Source: Clostridia bacterium (GTDB lineage Bacteria; Bacillota; Clostridia; Lachnospirales; Anaerotignaceae). From it: a stretch of DNA of 64,000 nucleotides. The stretch covers positions 62,001-126,000 of the forward strand of contig JALCQR010000006.1 of NCBI GenBank assembly GCA_022651385.1, in the 5' to 3' direction. Within the stretch, counting starts at the first letter, position 1, and every line of letters begins with the position of its first letter. This document shows positions 57,640 through 64,000 of this stretch, one piece after another. The notes beneath the pieces are model-generated. The model was given only the letters and a program-made list of their open reading frames with translations. It ran no database searches and was not told the origin of the DNA. The translations under genes and the position numbers were made by a program.

Positions 57640-58098
57640 TTAAATTTTATCCGAACCTTTATTTGCCATAGCTGTAGCTTCACCGTCTACTACTATTTCA
57701 CCATGTTGGTTTACAATTGTCATTTTAAGAGTTACTATCCTTTTTTCTTTTCTTATACCGGTTACTTCACCTGTTATGGTAACGGTGTCATTAAATTTTA
57801 CTGGCTTTAAAAACCGGCAGCTTTGGCCGAGAAAAATTGCGTCCATTCCCGGGATACACATTCCGATTATAGTAGAAAAAAGCGAAGCCGTAAGCATGCC
57901 GTGGGCAATTCTTTCTCCAAAACGTGTGTTTTTGGCATATTCAGCATTTACATGAAGCGGATTAAAATCACCGCACAGACCGGCAAACGTGTATACATCA
58001 TGTTCAGTAATTGTCTTTGTAAAACTTTCCTTCTGCCCTATGTAAATTTCATCAATACTGTAACCCTTCATATTGAGGCTTTTTGATATATTTTCCAT
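57640..58098 (-). CDS. MaoC-type acyl dehydratase / enoyl-CoA hydratase
   Basis: 152 residues, hot-dog fold. The hydratase motif is GLCGDFNPLHVNAEYAKNTRFGERIAHGML with the Asp and His of (R)-specific enoyl-CoA hydratases (PhaJ-like). It would hydrate trans-enoyl-CoA, but the physiological acyl chain is unknown. ATG 58098 follows GGAGGTAG. Confidence 0.92.
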   Translation of the reverse strand: MENISKSLNMKGYSIDEIYIGQKESFTKTITEHDVYTFAGLCGDFNPLHVNAEYAKNTRFGERIAHGMLTASLFSTIIGMCIPGMDAIFLGQSCRFLKPVKFNDTVTITGEVTGIRKEKRIVTLKMTIVNQHGEIVVDGEATAMANKGSDKI

Positions 58099-58341
58099 AT
58101 TTTCTACCTCCGATATTTTAATTATGTTTTATAAAAATTATATATCCAAAATTACAGTATGTCTATGTTTTTATAATTGTATAATATTATTCGTAAAATA
58201 TGCGTCATATTATTTATTTGCAATAACTTGTTTTTTCTTTAATATTATAGTTTACAATTGCTGCACAAATAGAATTATAGGAAAACAGAAATTCTTTCAA
58301 AAATGAAGATTAAAAAGCAAACAAAATAATACTTTAAAAAA
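58099..58341. other. AT-rich intergenic stretch
   Basis: No gene seen. It must carry the leftward promoter of the MaoC operon; I could not fix it. Confidence 0.5.
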
Positions 58342-58368
58342 ATAGCCCCGCATTAAATGCAGGGCTAT
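58342..58368 (-). terminator. Terminator after sigG
   Basis: ATAGCCCTGCATT pairs with AATGCGGGGCTAT on the minus strand with one mismatch, followed by TTTTTTT. Confidence 0.88.
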
Positions 58369-58417
58369 AAAAATCAGTTTTTAAAAACTCTTCTTATATA
58401 CACAAATATTTATGTTT

Positions 58418-58903
58418 TTAAACATATTTTCTCATATGCTTAAGGGCACTTTTTTCAAGTCTTGAAACCTGTGCCTGACTTATACCTACCTCACTGCTTA
58501 CCTCCATTTGAGTTTTTCCTTCAAAAAATCTTAAATTCAATATATGTCTTTCTCTCTCGGGAAGATGGCTCATTGCCTGAGAAACAGCAATATTTTCTAT
58601 CCATTTTCCGTCTTTATTTTTTTCATCGCTTATCTGATCCATTACATATAAAGTGTCTCCGCCGTCGTGAAATACCGGTTCATACAGCGATACCGGGTCC
58701 TGTATTGCGTCAAGAGCCATACATATATCCTCTTTTTTCTCACCAAGTTCTTTTGCAATCTCTTCAATTTTAGGCTCCCGTGAATATTTGTTAATAAGTC
58801 TCTCTTTGGCCTGCAATGCTTTATATGCCATATCTCTTAAACTGCGGCTTACTCGTATTGAATTATTGTCGCGAAGATAACGCCTTATTTCGCCTATTAT
58901 CAT
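58418..58903 (-). CDS. sigG: SigG, C-terminal part (separated from N-part by an intervening segment)
   Basis: 161 codons beginning M-IIGEIRRYLRDNN, closely matching SigG from region 2.4 to the end; the second DNA-binding block is EVSSEVGISQAQVSRLEKSA. SigG is the late forespore sigma factor, and this part carries promoter recognition. The ATG at 58903 is not a convincing start: no ribosome site precedes it (ACATTATCATTCCA), and it is the Met of the AVPM motif repeated at the element boundary. There is no frameshift or stop in the frame. Joined to 59624-59337 it gives a SigG of about 256 residues, near the 260 of Bacillus. Confidence 0.95.
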   Translation of the reverse strand: MIIGEIRRYLRDNNSIRVSRSLRDMAYKALQAKERLINKYSREPKIEEIAKELGEKKEDICMALDAIQDPVSLYEPVFHDGGDTLYVMDQISDEKNKDGKWIENIAVSQAMSHLPERERHILNLRFFEGKTQMEVSSEVGISQAQVSRLEKSALKHMRKYV

Positions 58904-58915
58904 TGGAATGATAAT
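58896..58915. repeat. Boundary palindrome at the downstream edge of the sigG insert
   Basis: ATTATCATTGGAATGATAAT is a perfect inverted repeat of 9-bp arms around a central GG (58905-58906). The left arm belongs to sigG codons, the right arm to the insert. It is a plausible hybrid attachment site. Confidence 0.7.
58900..58906. repeat. Direct repeat copy 1 flanking the sigG insert
   Basis: TCATTGG, identical to 59336-59342. Recombination between the copies deletes exactly 436 bp and restores ...GTG CCA ATG ATA ATA... in frame. Confidence 0.9.
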
Positions 58916-59342
58916 GTTATGTCAAAACAGAGGCATTTAACATATAAAATAAAGTCTATTATTCTTTTGACTTATATCTTGTAAACTTCCGTTAAATTGG
59001 TATATAATTACATAATACGTCAAATATAGTAAGAACGATAAAAAATGTAATAGAACATACATAAAACTTTTGAAGAATTAATGTAAGATAAAATAGAGTG
59101 TTTATTTTGTAAGAGAAAAAAAATATATACGGGTATCTTCTTATATCCAAGACCTTCTCCCAAGAAGCCGGCGGTGTCTTCTGTTGGCTTTCCGCAGTTT
59201 AGGGGTAAAAATTCACCTATAAAAACGCCTTTGCTTGAAGTTGAGGGATTATAAGAATAAATATGGGATATAATCAGATGAAAATTGACTACTATAATTC
59301 CTAATTACCGCTGTGTATATTTTGACCTTTAATGTTCATTGG
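58907..59342. mobile_element. 436-bp intervening element inside sigG
   Basis: It separates the codons for AVPM from those for IIGEIRR. It is mostly very AT-rich, but 59150-59250 is clearly richer in GC. No complete reading frame, recombinase or transposase is present. Its two ends, read inward from the central GG, are AATGATAATGTTATGTCAAAA and AATGAACATTAAAGGTCAAAA, matching at 16 of 23 positions including GTCAAAA at the same distance (15-21). That symmetry fits the two arms of a serine-recombinase attP. It could equally be a miniature insertion with terminal repeats. It needs an enzyme supplied in trans if it moves at all. Confidence 0.8.
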
Positions 59343-59624
59343 CACGGCATAAGTCGAAAACTGCACGTTTTGCGATGTATCAAAATTATCTATTGCTTTT
59401 ATTAGCCCTATACAGCCTACCTGGAAAAGATCGTCCATAACTTCGCCTCTGTTTGAGAAACGCTGGATGACACTTAACACTAAACGCAAATTTCCATATA
59501 TAAATTCACTTCTGGCGTTTTCGTCGCCTTGTTCAATTTTTTTAAACAGTTCTTTTTTCTTATCGGCACTCAAAACAGGCAGCCTTGATGTATTTACTCC
59601 ACATATCTCTACTTTGCTGTACAC
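59301..59624 (-). CDS. sigG: SigG, N-terminal part (reads into the insert and stops)
   Basis: 107 codons. The first 96 match SigG: YSKVEICGVNTSRLPVLSA is the diagnostic N-terminus, then region 2 NLRLVLSVIQRFSNRGEVMDDLFQVGCIGLIKAIDNF and FSTYAVPM (ending at 59337). The last 11 (NIKGQNIHSGN) are insert-encoded before TAG. Start GTG 59624 has AAAGGAGTG 8 bases upstream. As it stands, the product would lack regions 3 and 4 and could not recognise promoters. The interruption is therefore lethal for SigG unless removed. In other spore-formers sigG usually follows spoIIGA-sigE, which here lie 52 kb away in the window. Confidence 0.95.
   Translation of the reverse strand: MYSKVEICGVNTSRLPVLSADKKKELFKKIEQGDENARSEFIYGNLRLVLSVIQRFSNRGEVMDDLFQVGCIGLIKAIDNFDTSQNVQFSTYAVPMNIKGQNIHSGN
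59336..59342. repeat. Direct repeat copy 2 flanking the sigG insert
   Basis: TCATTGG. It lies at the junction of sigG codon AVPM and the insert; flanking bases on the sigG side (CACGGC) do not continue the palindrome seen at the other boundary. Confidence 0.9.
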
Positions 59625-59769
59625 TGTTTATCACTCCTTTCAAATGTCCATCATATTGATGTTTTTTAATTCAAGTATAAATACAGGTGATACCGAAAGC
59701 TCATCACCTAAGAACTTCTCAGTAATGTCAAGTGCCAAGTTCTCCTCATATACCTGCTTATATTTCCTC

Positions 59770-59905
59770 CTTATGTGTATTTTTGTAGCCTTATTCCTAC
59801 AAATTTTACATATTTCGACTTTGTATGAGGTACTGCTATTCCTCGCCAACAACCGTAGAACTGATATTTTCATGTTCTTCAAGCTGTTTTGCTTGAAACA
59901 AATTC
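59770..59905 (-). pseudogene. Remnant of a fructose-PTS EIIA domain
   Basis: Reading the minus strand gives FQAKQLEEHENISSTVVGE, then after a 1-base shift IAVPHTKSKYVKFVGIRLQKYT and a stop. The combination SSTVVGE(G)IAVPHTKS is the EIIA-Fru active-site region (GIGEGIAIPHAKS type) with the phospho-His in PH. Only about 45 codons survive, with a frameshift. It lies downstream of the fruK remnant, in the gene order fruK-fruA. An 80-codon frame over 59882-59640 crosses it in another phase and is not credited. Confidence 0.7.
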
Positions 59906-59959
59906 CGCATTAAAAATCATCTTTGCTGATTTTTAATTTCATTTTTATTGTCTGCTTTC

Positions 59960-60530
59960 ACATTGAGATTTATGCTTTTTCATTTGATTCTTTTTTATTT
60001 GTTTTTATAAAAAAAGGTCTAAGTTTAATAATTTTTTTAATTAAGCACCGGAAACATCACATATAATTTTTGCTCTGTTTTCAGCTGTTTTTGTAATTAA
60101 AAAATAATACATCTCTGTTCTAAGCCTTATAAAAATATAGCAGTATTATCTATTATTAATTTTCCCGGCCTTTTAAGAAGTTCTTCAGCTTCGTAGCATT
60201 TTGGCCTTCCAGAATTTATCTCTGTTTCTCTGTTTCAGTTTTGCCATGCAGTCTAATATTTATCCTCGAAAATCTGTTTTTTATCGAAACAAAATTATGT
60301 TTAATTTCACATTCGTCTAACTGGCTGCATATTTAATCTCCTATAAAAACGGATGCAAACCCCAGTATTGTACCTTCAAGGCCAATATTTCTAAGCATTC
60401 TTGAAATGCTTATTCCATTTCCGACTATAATAAAACACTATTTTGATGAACGGTTTATGTCGCCTTTAATAATTTTATTTATATTCATACTTAAGTCAAT
60501 AGATGGACTAAACGTAAAAGTATATATCAA
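59960..60530 (-). pseudogene. fruK: Decayed 1-phosphofructokinase gene
   Basis: From TTG 60530 (AGAGGTGA upstream) the frame reads LIYTFTFSPSIDLSMNINK, KGDINRSSK, stop, then IIVGNGISISRMLRNIGLEG, GFASVFIGD, stop, then FSRINIRLHGKTETE, and after a shift INSGRPKCYEAEELLK. Near 60050-59980 it resumes as RAKIICDVSGA...RPFFIKTNKKE. These match FruK blocks MIYTVTxNPxLDY, GGKGINVSxVLKNLG, and KPFLIKPNxxE in order. At least three stops and two shifts, with the last third lost, make it a clear pseudogene. The rest of 59880-60600 is AT-rich with no credible gene. Confidence 0.8.
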
Positions 60531-60633
60531 AAAATCACCTCTGGTTAATGATTTATCAAAAAGCATGTCTCAAAATCCATATTTATGATATAATAAATTT
60601 AATGTTTTTATACAAATGTTAGGAGTGATGTTA

Positions 60634-61746
60634 ATGAGAAATTTTGGTTTTGGAGGAATGCGTCTCCCTCTTTTAGATGAAAATGATCCCAAAAGTATTG
60701 ACCAAAATGAAGTAAACCGTATGGTAGATCTTTTCATTTCAAAGGGCTTCACATATTTTGATAACGCGTATATCTATCATTCAGGTGAATCAGAGAGTGC
60801 TTATAAAAAAGCGATTGTTGACAGATATCCGAGAAACAGTTTTCTCATAGCAGATAAAATGCCCACAATGGCTGTAAAATGTCCTGAAGATTACGAAAAG
60901 TTTTTTGCCCGTCAGCTTGAAAGACTTGGCATTGACTATTTTGATTACTATCTTCTTCATAATATAGGCCATAAAACTTACGAGGAATCTGAAAAATGGG
61001 GCGGGTTTGATTTTCTTGTAAAAAAGAAAGCCGAAGGCAAAATAAAAAAAATAGGCTTTTCATTCCACGATACTCCGGAGCTTCTCGACGAAGTACTTTC
61101 CAAACATCCTGAAATTGATTTTGTTCAAATTCAGTTAAATTATATAGACTGGAACAACGCCGCAATACGAAGCCGTGAATGTCTCGATACAGCAAGAAAA
61201 CATGGCAAGCCTGTATCGGTAATGGAACCTGTAAAAGGCGGCGGTCTTGCCTCCCTTCCTGAAAAAGCGGAAAAAATACTTAAAAAAGCTGATCCTCAAA
61301 TGTCAATACCTTCATGGGGAATACGATTTGCGGCATCATGCGACGGAGTTTTCATGGTTTTAAGCGGAATGAAAAGTGTTGAGCAGGTAAGGGACAATAC
61401 TTCATTTATGGAAAACTTCAAACCCCTTACCGCAGATGAAAAAAATATGCTTACGGGAACTGTTACCGGCATAATTAACGAGTCTGTTTATATTCCATGC
61501 ACCGCTTGCCGTTACTGCACAGACGGCTGTCCTAAGAATATTAATATTCCTTCATATTTTGCTATATACAATAACTACAAACTGTATGGCATGAGGAATT
61601 TCCCTATGATGCACTACAGAAAGCAGTCTTTCGGGCACGGACTCGCTTCCGATTGCATTGAGTGTAAGCAGTGTGAAATTCACTGCCCGCAGCATATTGA
61701 AATAACTAAATATTTAAAAGAAATTGCTGCTGATTTTGAAAAATAA
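60634..61746 (+). CDS. Aldo/keto reductase with C-terminal ferredoxin domain
   Basis: 370 residues from ATG 60634 (TTAGGAGTG 6 bases upstream). TIM-barrel reductase: FDNAYIYHSGESESAYKKAI holds Asp and Tyr, FLIADKMP the Lys, YYLLHNIG the His. The C-terminal 70 residues carry PCTACRYCTDGCPKNINIP and CIECKQCEIHCPQHIEI, two ferredoxin-like cysteine sets (the first CxxCxxCxxxCP). Such proteins are common in anaerobic gut Firmicutes. The substrate is unknown. The next gene is a flavodoxin-ferredoxin 20 bp downstream, suggesting a shared electron path. Confidence 0.93.
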   Translation: MRNFGFGGMRLPLLDENDPKSIDQNEVNRMVDLFISKGFTYFDNAYIYHSGESESAYKKAIVDRYPRNSFLIADKMPTMAVKCPEDYEKFFARQLERLGIDYFDYYLLHNIGHKTYEESEKWGGFDFLVKKKAEGKIKKIGFSFHDTPELLDEVLSKHPEIDFVQIQLNYIDWNNAAIRSRECLDTARKHGKPVSVMEPVKGGGLASLPEKAEKILKKADPQMSIPSWGIRFAASCDGVFMVLSGMKSVEQVRDNTSFMENFKPLTADEKNMLTGTVTGIINESVYIPCTACRYCTDGCPKNINIPSYFAIYNNYKLYGMRNFPMMHYRKQSFGHGLASDCIECKQCEIHCPQHIEITKYLKEIAADFEK

Positions 61747-61766
61747 TTATAAAGGAGTTGTTCAAA

Positions 61767-62528
61767 ATGGTATATTCAGTTTATTTTTCACCAACCGGCA
61801 CCTCAAAAAAAGGCGCCGAGACAATTGCTAAAGTTTTTTCGCCTGATTTCAAGGCCATCGACATTACAAAATTTGACAGTATGCCAAAAGATATGTCATT
61901 TAAAAAAGATGATATAGTCGTTTTCGGAGCACCGGTATACAGCGGAAGGATATATAAAGGAGCTTCCGAAAGGCTTAAAAAATTCAAAGGTGACTCAACT
62001 ATATGTATTATATCGGTTACATATGGAAACAGAGCTTTTGACGACGCCTTAATTGAACTTAGCGACATTGTTTCCGAAAACGGATTTATTCCAGTAGCCG
62101 GAGCAGCTCTTGTAGCTCAGCATACATACGGTGAAATTCAGGTAGGCCGTCCCGACGACAATGATGTAAAAGAAGATACTGATTTTGCAGAAAAAGTCAA
62201 AAGCAAAATTGAAAACGGAAAAACGGAAAAAATATCTGTTCCGGGAAACAGACCGTATATTAAAGGCGACCAAGGCGGCAAAGGCGGTTCATTCCGTCCT
62301 CTTACAAATGACAACTGCATACAATGCGGCCTTTGCGTTGATAACTGTCCTGAGGGAGCCATTGCTCCAGACTGCCGCACAATAAGTGACAAATGCATTG
62401 CCTGCTTTAGATGTATCCGCAATTGCCCAATGGGTGCAAAATATATAGATACTCCTGAATACCTCGGTTTTGCAGAAAGCTTTACAAAAAAACTAAGCAA
62501 GAAACTCGAAAATCAGTATTTTATTTAA
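61767..62528 (+). CDS. EFR1-type flavodoxin-ferredoxin protein
   Basis: 253 residues from ATG 61767 (AAAGGAG 9 bases upstream). The N-terminal flavodoxin fold starts VYSVYFSPTGTSKKGAETIA with the FMN phosphate loop SPTGTS; FGAPVYSGRI follows. The C-terminal part has two [4Fe-4S] motifs: CIQCGLCVDNCPEGAI and CIACFRCIRNCPMGAK. It probably shuttles electrons for the upstream reductase; that is inference from position. The cluster is short of a terminator I could see. Confidence 0.92.
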   Translation: MVYSVYFSPTGTSKKGAETIAKVFSPDFKAIDITKFDSMPKDMSFKKDDIVVFGAPVYSGRIYKGASERLKKFKGDSTICIISVTYGNRAFDDALIELSDIVSENGFIPVAGAALVAQHTYGEIQVGRPDDNDVKEDTDFAEKVKSKIENGKTEKISVPGNRPYIKGDQGGKGGSFRPLTNDNCIQCGLCVDNCPEGAIAPDCRTISDKCIACFRCIRNCPMGAKYIDTPEYLGFAESFTKKLSKKLENQYFI

Positions 62529-62746
62529 CAAAAATTCCATTTTAATTTGTCAAGGTTTCGTGCTTTCGGTATTTTTTATTGAGTATAAAATCAGTTTAAT
62601 TACAAATAATCCCATAAAACTAAATTCTATAAATGGTCATATATATTAAATCTGTGCCATATATATGAGAAAGAACGAAACTCTGACAAAAATCCATTAA
62701 AAATCTGAATGCCGGAAACAAAAATCACAAAGGGGTGATATAATAC
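62529..62746. other. Intergenic stretch without a gene
   Basis: AT-rich, 218 bp. A possible -10 (TATAAA) is at 62584-62589 but no matching -35 is convincing. Confidence 0.5.
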
Positions 62747-63340
62747 ATGTCAAAACTTCTATATCAAGGTCACGGAAGTTACCGTATTGAAACAAACAAA
62801 GGTATAATAATATATGTAGATCCCTTCGCCGGAACGGGATATGACAAAAAGGCAGATATTGTACTTATAACCCATCATCATTATGATCATGATAATATTT
62901 CGCTTATAACTCAAAATGCCGAATGTACCGTGATAGGTCCTGAAGACGCTTTAAACGGTGTCAAATACAATTCTTTTGACACTCATGGGATTAGGATTGA
63001 CAGTGTTTCAGCATATAACAAAAATCATGATAAGCATGAATGTGTTGGTTATGTGCTTCTTTTTGACGGAATAAAGCTGTATGCTTCCGGAGACACTTCG
63101 CTGACCGAGGATATGAAAGACATGTCATATATGCATATTGATTATGCCCTTCTTCCTATAGACGGAATATACAATATGAATGTTAAAGAGGCAATAAAAT
63201 GTGCTGAAATAATAAACGCAAAACATACAATTCCTGTACACATGAAGCCCGGTGAACTTTTTGACATAAACCTTGCCGAAAAATTTATGACACCTTCTGC
63301 ATTAATAGTCGAGGCCGGAAAGGAAATTACATTACAATGA
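62747..63340 (+). CDS. UlaG-like metallo-beta-lactamase-fold hydrolase
   Basis: 197 residues. The zinc motif HHHYDHDN (residues 44-51) is HxHxDH-like, and a second pair comes from TIPVHMKPG. The compact UlaG/YtkL type (L-ascorbate-6-P lactonase relatives) fits, but the ulaG operon is absent and the substrate is unknown. GGGGTGAT precedes ATG 62747. Its last 4 bases overlap the PAP2 gene. Confidence 0.88.
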   Translation: MSKLLYQGHGSYRIETNKGIIIYVDPFAGTGYDKKADIVLITHHHYDHDNISLITQNAECTVIGPEDALNGVKYNSFDTHGIRIDSVSAYNKNHDKHECVGYVLLFDGIKLYASGDTSLTEDMKDMSYMHIDYALLPIDGIYNMNVKEAIKCAEIINAKHTIPVHMKPGELFDINLAEKFMTPSALIVEAGKEITLQ

Positions 63341-63831
63341 GCAATGAAAAATACATTGCGCTTAACACTGCGATACATCAAAATTCCTGTTTAAAAAAAG
63401 TTGTTGTTTTCTCAGACAAACATCTTCCAAAGATTGTTATGTGGATATTTTACGGAATGCTTCTGTATTTAGCAATAAGACTTGATATCCGAATATTAGC
63501 CTGCGGTATTATTCCGTGGATTGATTTTTTAATTGTTACTATAATACGCAAAAATATCGACAGCAAACGCCCTTTTGAGGCATTAGCTTATGAACCCATA
63601 ACACCTCACAGCAAAGGGAAATCATGTCCAAGCCGCCACGCTTCAAGTTCCGTGATTATCGCTATTGCGGTCTTTTACATTGATCATGTGCTTGGCATAA
63701 TAACAGCAATAATAGGTGCAGCAGTATGTATTTCACGTGTTATTGCCGGAGTGCACTATATACATGATGTTGTATATGGTGCACTTATTAGTCTTATATT
63801 TGGGTACATTTGTTTTTATGTTATTTTGTAA
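63337..63831 (+). CDS. PAP2-family membrane phosphatase
   Basis: 164 residues with about four transmembrane segments. The PAP2 motifs read KNIDSKRPFE, CPSRHASS and SRVIAGVHYIHDV, with the catalytic His in both the second and third. It likely dephosphorylates lipid phosphates such as PgpB/undecaprenyl pyrophosphate substrates; specificity is inferred. It is translationally coupled to the UlaG-like gene by ATGA. Confidence 0.88.
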   Translation: MSNEKYIALNTAIHQNSCLKKVVVFSDKHLPKIVMWIFYGMLLYLAIRLDIRILACGIIPWIDFLIVTIIRKNIDSKRPFEALAYEPITPHSKGKSCPSRHASSSVIIAIAVFYIDHVLGIITAIIGAAVCISRVIAGVHYIHDVVYGALISLIFGYICFYVIL

Positions 63832-63846
63832 GGATAGTTTTTTAAC

Positions 63847-63880
63847 AAATTAGGGAAAGTAAAATTACCTTCCCTAATTT
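63847..63880. terminator. Bidirectional terminator
   Basis: AAATTAGGGAA pairs perfectly with TTCCCTAATTT over a 12-base loop; it overlaps the stop codon of the converging gene. Confidence 0.88.
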
Positions 63881-64000
63881 GTGTGCCCCAAATCTTTATT
63901 TAATGAATCAACATATTCCTTGGCTTCTTTTAATTCAGCACCAGTAGCAATTCTATACTTTTTTATTGCCTCAACATTTTTGCCTTCTAAAATAAGAGCT
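63874..64000 (-). CDS. C-terminus of a ribosomal protein L7/L12-like domain protein, cut by window
   Basis: The last 42 codons read LILEGKNVEAIKKYRIATGAELKEAKEYVDSLNKDLGHTN and stop at 63874. This matches the C-terminal L7/L12-like helix-turn pattern (EAIKxYRxxTGxxLKEAKxxV) found in small stand-alone proteins of Firmicutes, rather than ribosomal L7/L12 itself. The start lies outside the window. Confidence 0.75.
   Translation of the reverse strand, partial: ALILEGKNVEAIKKYRIATGAELKEAKEYVDSLNKDLGHTN

Noticed and set aside
58418-58903. C-terminal sigG part as an independent gene
   Set aside because: Its ATG has no ribosome site and is the internal Met of AVPMIIG; the frame lacks sigma region 2.
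59101-59260. IS200/IS605-type end in the sigG insert
   Set aside because: Some hairpin potential, but no TnpA/TnpB frame and the 7-bp flanking repeat is not expected for that family.
58907-59342. Group I or group II intron in sigG
   Set aside because: A group II intron should begin GTGYG, absent here. A group I intron needs U at the 5' exon end and G at the intron end. Because the flanks are a direct repeat, every frame-restoring cut inside it has the same base at both places, and the cut just before the repeat has G and T, the wrong way round.
59640-59882. 80-codon open frame just upstream of sigG
   Set aside because: It crosses the EIIA remnant in a different phase, has no good ribosome site and no recognisable domain; probably chance.
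1-64000. CRISPR arrays, complete insertion sequences, prophage or toxin-antitoxin genes
   Set aside because: None seen; apart from the sigG insert and the fructose remnants the window is ordinary chromosome.

Overview
The window reads as about 64 kb of chromosome from a low-GC, endospore-forming member of the Clostridia, probably Lachnospirales-like. The grounds are AT-rich DNA with strong AGGAGG-type ribosome sites, a PolC-type replicase, GatCAB, T-box leaders before aspS and tyrS, the MEP isoprenoid pathway, and the spoIIA and spoIIG sporulation loci. The species cannot be named from the sequence alone. No rRNA or tRNA genes, CRISPR arrays or complete insertion sequences were seen.

Layout. 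1-2.9 kb: purF (cut by the window edge) and purC overlap, followed by an Mrp-type Fe-S carrier. 3.1-5.3 kb: a secreted beta-helix carbohydrate-binding lipoprotein. 5.3-7 kb: spoIIGA-sigE behind a promoter with a 21-bp spacer, as expected for Spo0A control. 7-12.9 kb: small metabolic and stress genes (DUF362 ferredoxin-like protein, DUF1540 peptide, cyclophilin, two Nudix hydrolases, Hsp33, methyltransferase, PrsW-like protease). 12.9-16.1 kb: gatCAB. 16.4-18.6 kb: an ABC importer pair without a binding protein, then ytaF. 18.6-20.9 kb: aspS with a T-box and, before it, an undescribed structured RNA segment. 21.1-31.8 kb: one long leftward run pyrH-frr-uppS-cdsA-dxr-rseP-ispG-polC. 31.9-39 kb: trpS, DAHP synthase, radC, DUF402, DegV and an esterase. 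39.1-43.7 kb: yerC-pcrA-ligA. 44.2-49.1 kb: radical SAM protein, pepT, T-box-tyrS and a thioredoxin-fold lipoprotein lacking cysteines. 49.3-56.9 kb: division and sporulation genes (class B PBP, FtsW/RodA, U32 peptidase, ZapA, spoIIAA-spoIIAB-sigF). 57-58.1 kb: isochorismatase-fold and MaoC proteins. 58.4-59.6 kb: sigG. 59.8-60.5 kb: decayed fructose-PTS genes. 60.6-64 kb: an aldo/keto reductase, a flavodoxin-ferredoxin, a metallo-hydrolase, a PAP2 phosphatase and the tail of an L7/L12-like protein.

The standout is sigG. The gene for the late forespore sigma factor is cut in two by a 436-bp segment inside the codons of the conserved motif AVPM/IIGEIRR. The segment is flanked by a 7-bp direct repeat (TCATTGG on the plus strand). 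Removing it between the repeats restores an in-frame SigG of about 256 residues with no other lesion. The ends of the segment, joined at the central GG, form an imperfect inverted repeat matching at 16 of 23 positions and centred on that dinucleotide. This is the architecture of a serine-recombinase attP site. No recombinase is encoded in the segment or elsewhere in the window. The simplest exciting reading is a miniature, trans-excised sporulation intervening element in sigG, comparable in principle to skin in Bacillus sigK. The sober alternative is a non-autonomous insertion that has inactivated sigG.

Right upstream of sigG lie riddled remnants of fruK and a fructose-PTS EIIA domain. They show how unselected DNA decays here, and so make the clean state of both sigG halves more telling.
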